From contig NC_089313.1 of assembly GCF_036669915.1 (NCBI RefSeq), forward strand, positions 16,130,575-16,194,574: a stretch of DNA of 64,000 nt, in the 5' to 3' direction. The notes beneath the pieces were generated by a model. The model ran no database searches and was not told the DNA's origin. It worked only from the letters and a program-made list of their open reading frames with translations. The translations under genes were made by a program, and so were the position numbers. Each line of letters begins with the position of its first letter. Positions within the stretch are counted from its first letter, which is position 1. The stretch comes from Pocillopora verrucosa. Taxonomy: Eukaryota > Cnidaria > Anthozoa > Scleractinia > Pocilloporidae. Positions 1-16,946 of the stretch are shown here, in pieces.

Positions 1-77
1 AGCTTATTTGAAGTAAGTTTCTTTCAACGCAGCTACTGCTGGAAAAGTACTGAAGGTACAAGTGATTGCACAAGAAC

Positions 78-99
78 AAACATGGCGGCGAACATGTGA
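78..99 (+). promoter_or_regulatory. YY1-like element overlapping a five-codon upstream ORF of LTV1
   Basis: AAACATGGCGGCG at 78-90 matches the YY1 core (AAnATGGCGGC). Such elements often sit just downstream of transcription starts in metazoan housekeeping genes. The same ATG opens a minimal reading frame ATG GCG GCG AAC ATG TGA at 82-99, which closes 15 bases before the LTV1 ATG. Regulatory function is inferred. Confidence 0.45.
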
Positions 100-114
100 G
101 AGAACAAATTTGGA

Positions 115-3100
115 ATGGTAAGCTTTTTGTGACGATTTTTTAAGTCTGTTCTATTTACATATCATATCTCTTGTATAAAAAAATTAGCAATGTAGCTGTG
201 TCTCTCATAGGGGAAGAAAAAGAAGCCGTTTATTGACAAGAGAAGTGCTCACAGTTTTCAACTTGTGCATCGGAGTCAAAAAGATCCCTTACAAGCGGAC
301 GAGGAGAGTTCTAAACATGTGTTACTACCGCTCGATTCTTCAAGTCAGGCATGTATTATCATCTAATTCTTGAAATTAAAGTTCTAGGATCTAAGCATTT
401 ATCAAATTTATCATCGGTCTGAAAAGGTCTGTAAACAACAGTCTTAAAAACACAGCACATGTTCCTCGGGTATAACAGCACTATTTGGTGTGAAAAAGTT
501 TTGAAAGTTCTTCACGGTAAGTTTCATCAAGTTTCATAAAAAATGTTGAATTTGATTTTATTAGTTCAAAGACATTAGTGATAAACATTTACCGTTAATT
601 TTTTCTAAGAAAAATTTGTGTTTGTGGAAAGAAACAATGGTCATTTGATAATAATATGACATTTGAGAATGTAGTTGTTAAATAAAAAGAACAGCTATTT
701 AGTTGGTTTTTGTGTCTGAAATGTTACCAACTCAAACTGAATGTGCCAGATAAAGTTAAGTGATATGACTTTTTCATCCAGGTCTTAAATTGTAAATAAT
801 CAGGCCATACAATTCATTGATACTCTAACATTTAAACCATCTGCTATAGAAATGTTGTTTATTAACATATATGTTACCCTGAAATTGAGTGAATAATTAT
901 TTGCTTTACTTACATTCAGGATTCAAGTCAAATAGACTCCATGTAAGTATATTTATAATATTTTATTAAACAAATGAGATGCCACAAGGAATTTGATTAG
1001 TTAAAATCATTTATTGCACTGGTAAACTCATGAAAGAATTGAATTTTGTTTCAGAACAGCTTGGGATGTTGGGAGAACACTTGAAAAGTGTGTTAATCAC
1101 TCACCTCTAGCTTGTGATTGACATACTTTTCATGAGTTTCCCAACATCCTGTTTAGGTAATTACACTGGTAAAAAATAGAAAGTACAGTCAATTGCTTAA
1201 AGTATTAATATACTTGTAATCATAATTCATCCAATTGATTGTGGTGACTTTATAAAAACCTTTTTACATGCATGATCTAGTACCAGATGCTACAGTTCTT
1301 CACTAGAAAATCCTCTATCCTCTGTAATAGTCTTCTTAACCCTTTGACTCCCAAGATCTGACTGTTAATTCTCCCCTCTAGCTGTTATACATTTCCTTGT
1401 GGATCAGTTATGATAATTTAGTGTTAGATCATAATAACAACTTTTACCTAATGAGTTGGAGTTTTCTCAATACCTGTTTGTGGGATAATATATGGATATT
1501 ATAGGGAGAAATTCCATGTTAATTACATCTGGGAGCAAAAGGATTAACAATCTTTAGTTGACATCCATATGTAAACAAAGGGAAAAATTCAAGAAAACCA
1601 AACAAAACAAACTAGAAGAGCCAAAAGAAAAAAAGGAAGAACAAACAAAAAAAACAAGTTAAATTAATGTCTTTAATACTAAGGTTGTTGTCCTTATTTG
1701 TAACATTGTACTTTTTTATTTTCCTGTTTATACACCAGACCAGTGTGATATGGTAATTACTGTAACTTCTGAATTTTGTACTGCATTAATATCACTTTAT
1801 TGATGTTGCTATTAATATTATTGCAATTGTTTCTTCAGTGATGAGCATAAAAAGAAGGAGGAGGAAAGACAGCATGGGATTTTCTTTGACGATGACTACA
1901 ATTACTTGCAGCATCTTAAACCTCGCACAAACTTTACTTTGGAACCACTCCCTGATAATGTGACTGTAATTGAAGCCAAGAAAACTTCAGATCATGTGGA
2001 GGTAAGTTGCATTTTCTCAGACTTCACTGTTAACAACACTTTGCCCTTTCATCACAAGTTGATTTCACTCAACATACTTTTGATGTTAAAATTAACTGAA
2101 TTTGATTTAATTCTCTTTTTCTAGTTTGGTAAAGTCAAATTACCAACTGAAGTGTTTGCCTCCAGATATGAAGAAGAAGAGGGAATGCTTAATCTTGCTG
2201 CACCAGTGTCAGGTGATTAACAGATATCTCTTTTCTCTCTTGAGTTGGCCTGACCATGTACACAATGGGGAATAAAATTGTGTGTTTAGTCTAAACTGCA
2301 AAACAGCCATATTTTTGCATTGTTCAGGGCAATGTACACTTACTGCTATGTTAATCCTTTAACACCCATGAGTGACTGAGACAGAATTTCTCCTTACAAT
2401 ATCAATACACTATCAAGCAGATCCAATACCAAATTCTCCAAACTAATGTCAAAAGAACTATATGGCAGACAGTAAGGAGAATTACTAATGAGATCTTGGG
2501 AGGTAAAGGGTTAAGGTGTAGAGAGAGTGTAATAACAGGGTAAGGATGTGAAAAGTCATTCATAGTAGCGAATGTGAAGCTGTGCACATTACATCCAAGG
2601 ATTCCTAATACAAGTTCTTTGAATGCATAACTACTGATCATTATATTGATTTCATTTGGTTTCCATATTTTTCATTTTAGGTCCTCGCCCAGACTTGGAT
2701 CCTGATATTGTAGCTGCCTTAGATGATGCGCTTGATTTGAATGACCCTGATAACATTTTAGAGGATGATTTTATGTTGAAGGTAATGGCGATGTCTTTTA
2801 AGAGGGTTTTTTTTTTTTAAGAAATCTAGTAGCATGAGAATAGTGTTAAGTGTTTAAAAAAAAATAAATTTGTATTTTTTCTTTTGTTCAGGCAAATGAT
2901 GAACATGCATGTTATGAAAGGTTAGTACTTTTTTGGTAGACCATGTGAAATACTTGTACCTTGCAAGTCAAACACACTTTGAACTCTAAACAATTTTTCC
3001 TGAATACTTGTTGTTTCAAAGATATTTTGTTCTTTAAACCAAAGTTTACAAGTTACAAAATAATCTTGTTTTGTATGAAGAGGAACTTTTTTTGTTTTTT

Positions 3101-6100
3101 GGAGACTTTTGCTGTTACTCTCTATTACAAAGTTTACTGTGTGACAGATTCTTTGTGGACAACTTGGTACTGGTAAATATTTAGATGGTCTTGAATTACT
3201 CTGCAGTGAGTAATGCAAAAATGTAAATGTTCTTCTTTGCAGTGATGACGACTTGATTAAGAGTGATGATGAAGATGAAAGTGATGAGGATGATTACCCT
3301 TCAGATGAGGCTGATGAGTCAGATGATGGAATGTCGTATTTTGAGGAAGAGGAAACTAAATCAAGATTTACAAGCTATTCCATGACATCATCTGTAATAA
3401 GGAGGAATGAAGGTTAGAGTGACAAGCAGACAGACAGACAGTTACAAGCAGACAGACAAGTGGTCAGACAAAAAGACAAAGAAAGAGACAGACAAACCAA
3501 TAAACAGACAGATAGGCAGAACACAGAAAACTAACAGTTCAAAAATATCAAGAAAAGGGGAATTTTTATGTCATTGAACATTTTGTAAGGAAACTTATTA
3601 TGTTTATTATAATTTTCATAACTCAAGTCTGGTTATTTTCTTTCTAGGTTTGCAACTTATCGATGAGAGATTTGAAAAGGTACTCTTTTCGTCTAACTCC
3701 CTTCTTACAATAATGATAATCTATATACTCCAGTTTAAAGATACTAACATCACTTACATAATAAGTAGTACTTACAAAACAATCATGATTTGCACTTACT
3801 AATGTCCATAAACTTATATTTTTTATCATACACTTATGGGTGGACCTGGTAATATTTTGATCCATAGAACTTATGTTGTTATTTGATTGATATTTATGTT
3901 TTTAGTTGATGGAGGAATATGATGAAGATGAGATTGGAGCACTGGATCATGAAGAGTTAGAAGGCTCCATTCAGCCAGACAGTAAAAGGCTCAATGCTCT
4001 TGCTGAAGAATTCATTGAAAGCCAACAAGTACAAGAGTGAGTTCTAAAAAACTGATTAACTTGGTGACAATTGAGTGATGGGCATTGCATGATAATAACA
4101 GGAGCAGTGAACTCTACTCAGGGCCACAATGCCACCCATTGGATATCATCAGGGTTCTTAGTAAGATTTGAAGTAGGTGTCTGCTCAACCTGAAGTAGGT
4201 GGCATTAACACATTGGGGGGTCTAGAGGCATGCTCCCCGGGAAAATTTTGAAATATGGAAGCTCAGAAACATAATTTCCAGCCTTTTGGGCATCAAATTT
4301 TTTGCGTCTGAGTGCACTTGGTCACCATTTTTTTAAAAAAGGAGAGACTGTGTAGGTCTGGAATTAGATATTTCAACTTTGAAGGGCTGGGCACAAGTGA
4401 ATGTTGCTTACCAGGATGCTTACATCTTTGAAAACATGGCAGTTGTCACATATCAAAGCACCAGCATGTGTGTTTTCTTTTTGTCTTATATTGTACAAGA
4501 TATGGCAATAAAAACTCACAAACATGGAAGGAAGGTGAATAGGGATATGTAAATTTATTGGTCCATCCTATGGCCTAAGTGTTGACCAGGTGATTTACAA
4601 AAATTGTATTTTACAGTTCCACCTATGCATATTTAGTTATTATTTACTTACTGCGAATTATTTCTCCTAGTTTGTCTGATGTTAAGGAGAGTATACTGGT
4701 CAGAGGCCATGATAAGAATGAAGACAGTGACAGTTCTCCAGATGAACTGGTCAAAGTTGCAGAGGAGCCAAAGGAGAAATGGGACTGTGAATCCATTTTA
4801 AGTGAGTATTTATGTAGGAAAATAATTATTAGCCTAATGTTTTGTGATATGAAGGAGTTAGGGTTTTTCAAATCTCAAAAAGTTTAGCTCAGTTTTTCAA
4901 CTTCACCTGTTTTAACATTGCTATGAAGAACAAATAGAACGCCAGCATTTATTTTTTTCTGTTGTTCTGTATGGTGTCATAAAGAACATATCAGGCCATA
5001 CTTGCACTTGTTGATACCCTGAGATAAAATGACATCCCATCTTTAAAAATAACTTGTTGGTTTTTAAAAGAATGTATTTATTTTTATTATTTTATGATCC
5101 ACTGTTAGTCAGCAGACTGGTGTTCTTTGTTCACTGGTTTAGCGTTACACTTGTGGGACAGTGACTAAGTCACGACTCTTGTAACTGAGCTCCTTGTTTT
5201 AAGGTGCATCTGTTACTTCTGAGTGTGATTTTGTTCTTTTGCTTCTTTACAATTTAGTTTGTGTTGTGCTGTTTAACACACACTCTGAGAAGTGGAGAGA
5301 CAGTTTTAGATTACAACAATTTCGTCACTTTTTGTAAAAGGACAGAAATGATTAAGATGTTAGCCTTTTAACAATCTAATGTAAATAAATTTTTACCATC
5401 ATCACTATTAGGTACTTATTCAAACCTGTACAATCATCCCAAACTGATTAAAGACACTCCAAGGGTGAGTTTCTTATCACTTTAATTTGCTTATTTATAA
5501 ATTTACAAACGGTTTTTTTTTTAAGCATTATAAGTATTTTTTGATTATTTTCCCGTTTGACAAAGTTCTTTGGCGTATGAGTCCTGTTTTGTGATAGGAT
5601 AGAATCAAGAAGACAACTGACAATTTTCAACATTAATACGGGATTGTGATTGGTTTAGAAAAATCACACCAGTTGGTAGACCAATCAGATTAGACAAAAA
5701 CTAATCAATCAATGGATGTGTACTTTGAGTTCTCATTGGCTTCTTGTGGTATTTGCCTTCGGTGACGTGTGTTTACTTTGAGTTCTCATTGGCCCTTTGT
5801 AATAATTTCCTTGCTCTGATTGGCTTTCCTGCGCTCTTCGACGGTGAAGTGTGTTTACTCTGAGTTCTCATTGGCTCCTTACGATAATTGCCTGCTCTGA
5901 TTATCTTTCCCGCGCTTTATTTCGATGAGGTATTTTTACTTCGAGTTCCTTATGATGTTTGGGTTTCTCGCGCTTTACGTCGGTGACGAGTGTCTACTTT
6001 AAGTTCTCATTGGCTCCTTATGATAGCTGGCTCTTCTATGATTGGTTGTTGTGGCTACTTCGGTTTTTACTTTACTGTTTTTGGTTCCCTTTAAGGTGAA

Positions 6101-6891
6101 GCCGATAAAACTATCCAAGGCTGGTATTCCACTTGGTGTGCTTTCGCAATTCGGCGTATCCAACAAGAATGTGCAAGCCGGCGAACGCAGCGATACAGAG
6201 GAGACAGAAAAGCATGTTTCTCGCAACACGGTCAGAAGCAAAGACGAAACTAAAGAAGAGAAAAAACATAGGAAACAAGAAATCAAGAACGATAGAAAGG
6301 TTGGTATTCTTTTAAATGAAGAATTTCCCACATTTCTTTACACATGTTTTACGTAGGGCGAAACACTGAGGAAACTCTGCAACTGTGCTACGGTTTGTGT
6401 TTCCTGAAATAAAGTGACCCTAAGGGTTAGCTCCTTAGTTGCAGTCCTCTCTATCATCACTGAAAATCCATGTTCCTTCTTAGCCTAGTACAGCCTCTGT
6501 ATTTGTTATTTTTCTCTTACTTAAATAATATTTTCTGGTCTCCTTAAATCTGAGGTTGATGCTGCAGATCGTAGATCGCAAACTACACATCCTTTGGTTT
6601 AAAGTAACTTGCGCCTTGCGTTCTTTTCTTATTACTTATTCATTTACAACTGTATATTTTTTTTGTGTAGAAGCGCTCAGGTTTTGTTTTGACGGCGTTT
6701 AGTTTTCAAACACTTGCCATGCCTAAAGGCAAAGAAATAAACAGAACTGACTTAAATTTGTATTTTTTTTTTTCGTTTACTAGGTGCGACGGATGGAAAA
6801 GAAAGCGAATAAGATTGCTTTCAAATCCGAAAAGCAAAGACAAGAGCAGTCCATGCTGAATACAAAACAACAACAGGGAAAGAAGCTCTGA
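115..6891 (+). CDS. LTV1: LTV1 homologue, 40S ribosome biogenesis factor
   Basis: LTV1 is needed for late assembly and export of the pre-40S ribosomal subunit. Exons: 115-117, 211-348, 920-942, 1839-2001, 2125-2212, 2681-2781, 2892-2920, 3243-3412, 3648-3679, 3906-4036, 4671-4801, 5412-5464, 6096-6299 and 6784-6891. Phases agree throughout and give 457 residues, close to the human protein (about 475). Family landmarks seen are KKKPFI near the N-terminus, HLVHRSQ-like QLVHRSQKDP, GIFFDDDYNYLQHLK, an acidic Asp/Glu/Ser stretch, SRFTSYSMTSSVIRRNE, DEIGALD, KWDCESI with TYSNLYNHP, and a basic coiled-coil-like tail ending VRRMEKKANKIAFK. Exon 1 contributes only the ATG. Exon 2 ends at a GC donor (GCATGT), so its intron is GC-AG. 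The introns hold TTAA-type MITEs, a GACA-rich stretch (about 3420-3530) and a roughly 100-bp tandem repeat (5715-6065). Upstream sequence in the window is only 114 bp. Confidence 0.95.
1336..1547. mobile_element. TTAACCC-type MITE in LTV1 intron 3
   Basis: About 212 bp begins TTAACCCTTTGACTCCC and ends GGGAGCAAAAGGATTAA, so the termini are imperfect inverted repeats. There is no coding capacity. Related copies occur at 2351, 17649, 20312, 37132 and 61144, which marks a dispersed non-autonomous family. Confidence 0.7.
2351..2514. mobile_element. Short TTAACCC-type MITE in LTV1 intron 5
   Basis: Begins TTAATCCTTTAACACCC and ends GGGAGGTAAAGGGTTAA. These are inverted termini of the family seen at 1336. 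The internal part (AGAATTTCTCCTTACAAT) matches the second sub-type found at 20312 and 59675. Confidence 0.65.
3420..3530 (+). repeat. Degenerate GACA-rich simple repeat in LTV1 intron 8
   Basis: Imperfect ACAGACAGACAG runs are interrupted by AAGCAGACAGACAAG-like units. This is a simple-sequence tract with no other signal. Confidence 0.7.
5715..6065 (+). repeat. Degenerate tandem repeat, about 100-bp unit, in LTV1 intron 12
   Basis: The block TTTGAGTTCTCATTGGC recurs near 5726, 5778, 5859 and 5998 with decayed forms between. It is followed each time by a stretch resembling CTCTGATTGGCTTTCC and a CGCGCTTTACGTCGGTGAC-like end. Unit length is irregular, about 50 to 140 bp. Single diverged relatives appear at about 29720-29900 and 44760-44880, so the unit is also dispersed. 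Confidence 0.6.
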
Positions 6892-8122
6892 TACCTGTAC
6901 ATATTGCAAACGACAATTGAAAAAAAATCAATTCGTACATACGCCCGTATAATCCCGTGGTTTAAAATATTTATCCTAGAAGTGCTCCATGAAATTCACG
7001 AGAACGAAACATTTTTCAGGTTCTTTAATACGAAAAACGGCGGTAAATGGGAGCTAGAAACCTCTGCTCTTCTACAGCTCCCAAAGCTTTCGGCAATGCA
7101 GCCCTTGGTGGTAGTAAAGCGAGGAAATGAAATTCAGGAACACCGGTTCCTTGGTATCCCATTATTGAACGTACAAATATAAGTTGCGCGCGCTAAGCGT
7201 AGGAATACTCATGTGTTTATACGTTGTCGATTTCATTGGCTGGAGTAAGTGTATTTTCCAACAGCAGGTAATGCCTGGTGAATGCCTCTGCTGACGCACG
7301 TTACCCGATTTTGATTGAACTAAAAACCTATTAAGAGCTCAGAAAACGAAAGTCAAATATGACCGTGAGGCACTATGGCGCATACTAAGCTTTACATCGC
7401 CTTACTGCCACCAAATTCTTTTTGCGTTGGAGTTGTAAATATTTAGTGCTTAGTACAACTTTTAATAATAATTTTTTTACCCGATATTGTAGTACGTTGT
7501 ACAGGAAAATGATATTGAGAACATCATGAATATGCTGAGGGTGTAAACTTGTCTTAGAGCTGACGTTTAATAGTAAAAAAAAAACAAAACAAAACAAAAA
7601 AGCCATTTCATCCGAAACGGAAAGAAAACTTTCCTTTGCTCGAAGTGAAATGGTGATATGAGAACTCGCTATTCTTACATCCTACTTAATTTTCTTAATT
7701 TTCTTACATCCTACTTTAAACTACCTCTTTTGCAAAGGTAGGTAACCACCCCTCCAATAGAACACGTAAGTCTGAACTAAGCGTCTGCTCTAAACTCCTC
7801 TCTCCCCGGCCCCAGCTTTCTCTTGGACTCCACGTGTACTTTCGAAACTGAATGGTGATCGAAATATTTACACCTTCCTTTCTAGTAAAGGATGAGGATT
7901 TCTGCTCTAGAAATAGAAAGTTGTGTAATTGTCCAAGAGATCTTCCTGTCAGTCTGTTGTTATCAATCCGGAAAGCCGAACATAAACATTGATGTCACCG
8001 TGACGTAGAGACCACACCACCGATTTGTGATCGCGGGCTCACACCGGTTTACGCAAGAGCTTCGGCCATCTTGACTGTGAACGCTTGGTACAACGTAACG
8101 GATAAGACTTTCTGCGTCCAGT
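6892..8122. other. Intergenic: LTV1 3' flank and SMAP promoter
   Basis: No convincing coding exon is visible. The short open frame at 6904-7182 has no recognisable protein character. The distal part carries the SMAP promoter, with a reverse YY1-like GCCATCTTG at 8065-8073, about 50 bases before the ATG. Confidence 0.6.
8063..8074 (-). promoter_or_regulatory. YY1-like element (reverse) upstream of SMAP
   Basis: CGGCCATCTTGA reads on the minus strand as TCAAGATGGCCG, close to the YY1 consensus AAnATGGCGGC. It lies about 50 bp before the SMAP start codon. Function is inferred from similar placement at the LTV1 and MRGBP starts. Confidence 0.4.
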
Positions 8123-13402
<5,280 letters not shown>

Positions 13403-16400
13403 AGAAAATCAAGATGTTTTCAATATGTAAATAATGATCATAGTAATATGATTAATTAATATCTTGTATATTTGGTTACCGGTACCTGCGCTTGGTAACT
13501 GATTCGTTTAAAAGGGCAACCAGAGAAATGTGGTTGTTTTAATGAGACTCATTTGCATGTAATCTATCTTTGGTGTAAGAACTAAGCTTTACCTCAAGCC
13601 TTATCTGGTATGCTTTTTTAATGGAATGGGTTGGAGTTAAAGATTGAGGGAATAACTTATGACAGTTATGGTTTGATTTTGATATTACATAACTATAAGA
13701 TGAGGTAGTGTAAAACTAGACGATACATGCAAAGATCCTAGGTGGTGGTCTGATAATTATAATGTGTTATCTGCTTGAGAAGAAACATTGGAATCTCATG
13801 CACATGTGCTGTAAATTCTTACGCCACGCTTTCAGACGACTTTGTTGTTGCCACCCCAAATAACCCATAACTTACAAACTTATGTAGAAAAGAGAAATGC
13901 AAAGAAAAGCAGGGAATCTTCTTTAACATATTTTGCTAGTTATGTAGCCCTGTCAAGTATGGAACTGTTGTTTCTTTCATTTCATTTATGATCATAACAT
14001 TGTTTCTGTCAGTGCAATGATTTCTATTGATGTGGGGGACTGATTACACTGGGGAATGCAATTGCCATCATCATCATCATTCTTAAAAGTTTCATGAGTT
14101 ATACTAGTGGTATTGTTATTATAATTATTATTGTTGTGGTTATTTTCTTCAAAGTTGCCAGTTTTTGGCTGTTGCTATAGCTCAGCCATGTCACCAAGAA
14201 TCCAAAAATAGTTTTGAAGCAGTAATTTTATATGTACCATACAGAAGTGGTAACTCTGGCCTCTGTGCTAAAGGAAAGCAGTTGCACAGCAAATCTCAAA
14301 CCCTTCTAATAGTATGGGTTTGTCAAAAACCCTTTGTGTTCATATCTGGAAAAGGAAGTGAACTAAAAGTTTGTTTCAGAGAGCAGGTGTATGAATAGTT
14401 TCAGTTGAGGTTCAGTCGTATATCAGAAAGAAACATTGCAAATAATGTACTTCCTGGAATAAAATTTAAACTTTTATGCCATTTTGATTCTTAGATGAAT
14501 TAAAAAAGGGACTATTCTTGAACTGTGAATCATGCAGTGCAAAACATTTTTGGAACACCCGTCTTGAAATTTCTTCTTGTCAGTGTGTTGAATTAAGTTA
14601 TTGATATTACAACTGAGTGCATACTATTGATAAATTAAAAAATTTTCCTTGTCATTTCTCGCCAAAGGGTCAAAGTGATGATATACAATTTCATGCAGTT
14701 CTCTGGAGTTGTGTTCTGTTAATTGTCAGTTAACACTCTGATTCCTTGTATCCATCTCAACACCATCACTGTATTTCATGAGGTGTTAAATCTTTTGAAA
14801 CTGAGGGGTATTGACCTCATTACATTTTGAGTTAATCTTTTCTCTTTAACTGAGTTTGTTTAAAATTGCGACCAGTTAATCATCAATTGTTTTTCAGTCT
14901 ATTATTTTTTTGTACATTCAGCTTACAGTCCTTGCAATTAATTTAATTTTAAATGATTCTTGTAAATGCATATGGTGCTCTGTCTTTCCCTTGGCCTTCA
15001 CAAGCATTACCTTGTTAATTTTTGTTCAGTTTTCATATTTACTGCATAAGCTACTGATAAAGAAGATCCCAGTTTGTACATTCAAGGTGTACTATTGACA
15101 GTTTTGAAAACTAACTGCCTTTAAATAAGAGGAAACCTTTGAAATGATTATTGTTTAATGTGATGGATAGGCATGGTAGAATTGCTGCCAATAAACTTAA
15201 ATTATCAATGGTGAAGGTAACGTGAGATTTTGATAAAGATGATAAGCTTTGAATGTTGAACAAGTGATAAGATTGTTTAATTGAAAGAGCTTGTTGGAAC
15301 TTTTCAAGTCCAGTTTTTGTCTCTCATTTTCAGACTTACACAAATCTATTGGGGGGTAAGCAATCACATATTTTTTGTTCAACGTCCTCTTTGGCAAAAA
15401 TCATACGGTGGCTAAACAATCAGACATTTTTTTTATGAAGCAAAGTGTTGAATGGAAATGTTTGGTTTACAGCTATACATCAAACATGGGAACATGAGAG
15501 GTAGCTGAATGCTCAGGTGTGTTGGATGATGGTGTTTGATCATTTGAGTTCAGATTCATTCTTGTGCCTTGGGAAATTAAGGTTTTTGTTTTAATTTTTT
15601 CATCTTTCTCTCTTACCTTTAGTGAAAGTATCAGAGATAAGTAAGGTAGCTGTTGAGTTAAGTTGTTAACAATACTTAGAATGTAAGTCAGTTAGGGAGG
15701 TAGCAAATATTGTGTAAGCAATGTAACAGAAATAGTGAGTCTACTGAATAAAAGCTTGAGAAATGATTTGGTTCAAGTGTAATTTGATGCAGTTGAAAAG
15801 AGACCTAGAATTTTTTTTTTTCTTTTATACCTTTCAGGTTTCAAGGGAATTCCCTGCTATATCTTTTATAAATTATGCATACATGCATAATAAATAAGAG
15901 GAAATTTGAAAGATACAGTTCTTTAAAGGACTATCACAGGTTTAACAAGAGCATTCCCTTGGATTTCTTGATGCTTCTACACTGAAGGACATTTTAGTGG
16001 AAGAAAAAATGGCTTTTGAAAGGAAACTTTGTTTGGCACAAGAGCACATCAGTCTTGCAGCTTATAACATTCCCCCTCCTAATTTAACCAATCATTGTTC
16101 AATGGTCATTGACACACTGTGTAGACAGTCCTCAACTTGCCCTGTTATTTCGCAGTTGCAGATTATCAGCCAAATGTCAGATATTAAACTTATAGTCTGT
16201 ACAATCACCATGAACCCTTTCCTTCCAAATGTATTACCTCCACAAAGTAAAGAAGTTGAATCGAAGTTATATTTAATTTTTGGTAAGTTCTATTTATCAA
16301 CAACAGCCATTGTCTTTGACTTAAAAGAGTGGCTTAGAAATAAAACTTACTGGATAAGAAAATTTTTGTTTTGATTCAGCAGCACCAGTTCAACTCTAAA

Positions 16401-16946
16401 TCAAAAAGATACCTGAATAAATTTAATTTAAACCAAAGCATTAAAGTCTGTACATACATGTACATATATTGAGACCATAAATAATCTCATAAATCAATTC
16501 TTGAAATTTTTATAGATATTTATCTTAATAGGAATTGTTCAAAACAATTTACATAACTTAATGATGTGATACTTAGTCTAAAAAGCCAGGGTACAGAACT
16601 GTTCTATCTACAGTAATTGAAACTGATGATTGCATTACATGGCTACAATAGAAAAATTTTAAATCAGCTGGTTGCTTAATCAGAATTTTACAATAAATGG
16701 TCTACAAGTCCAAAGCCAAAAGATATCATTTATAAATGACTCTCTGAGTTTAAAATGTACATTAAAAATTCTCTTGTGAAGTACTAAACTGGTTATTGGC
16801 TGAAAAATGTTCTTTAAAATTGTGAGATAGTAAATCTTCTTGGTACAAAATAGTCAAGTACAGATGATGATGAGGAGAGTTTTAAGAAAATAATCAGTCA
16901 ATCTACTTTTTGTAAATACACTTTTAAAAAAACTATGAAACTCAGG
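13403..16946. other. Convergent intergenic region: SMAP 3'UTR and GalT-like gene 3' flank
   Basis: AT-rich, with several possible plus-strand poly(A) signals: AATAAA at 13398 overlapping the SMAP stop, at 14458 (GGAATAAAATTT), and others near 15190 and 15747. An uninterrupted 125-codon frame at 15997-16374 (+) has no recognisable domain and no clear neighbour logic. I treat it as probably non-coding. No RNA gene is seen. Confidence 0.5.

Noticed and set aside
15997..16374. 125-codon open frame as a gene
   Set aside because: No domain, no splice context, AT-rich, and it lies in the convergent 3' region. It has no support beyond being open.
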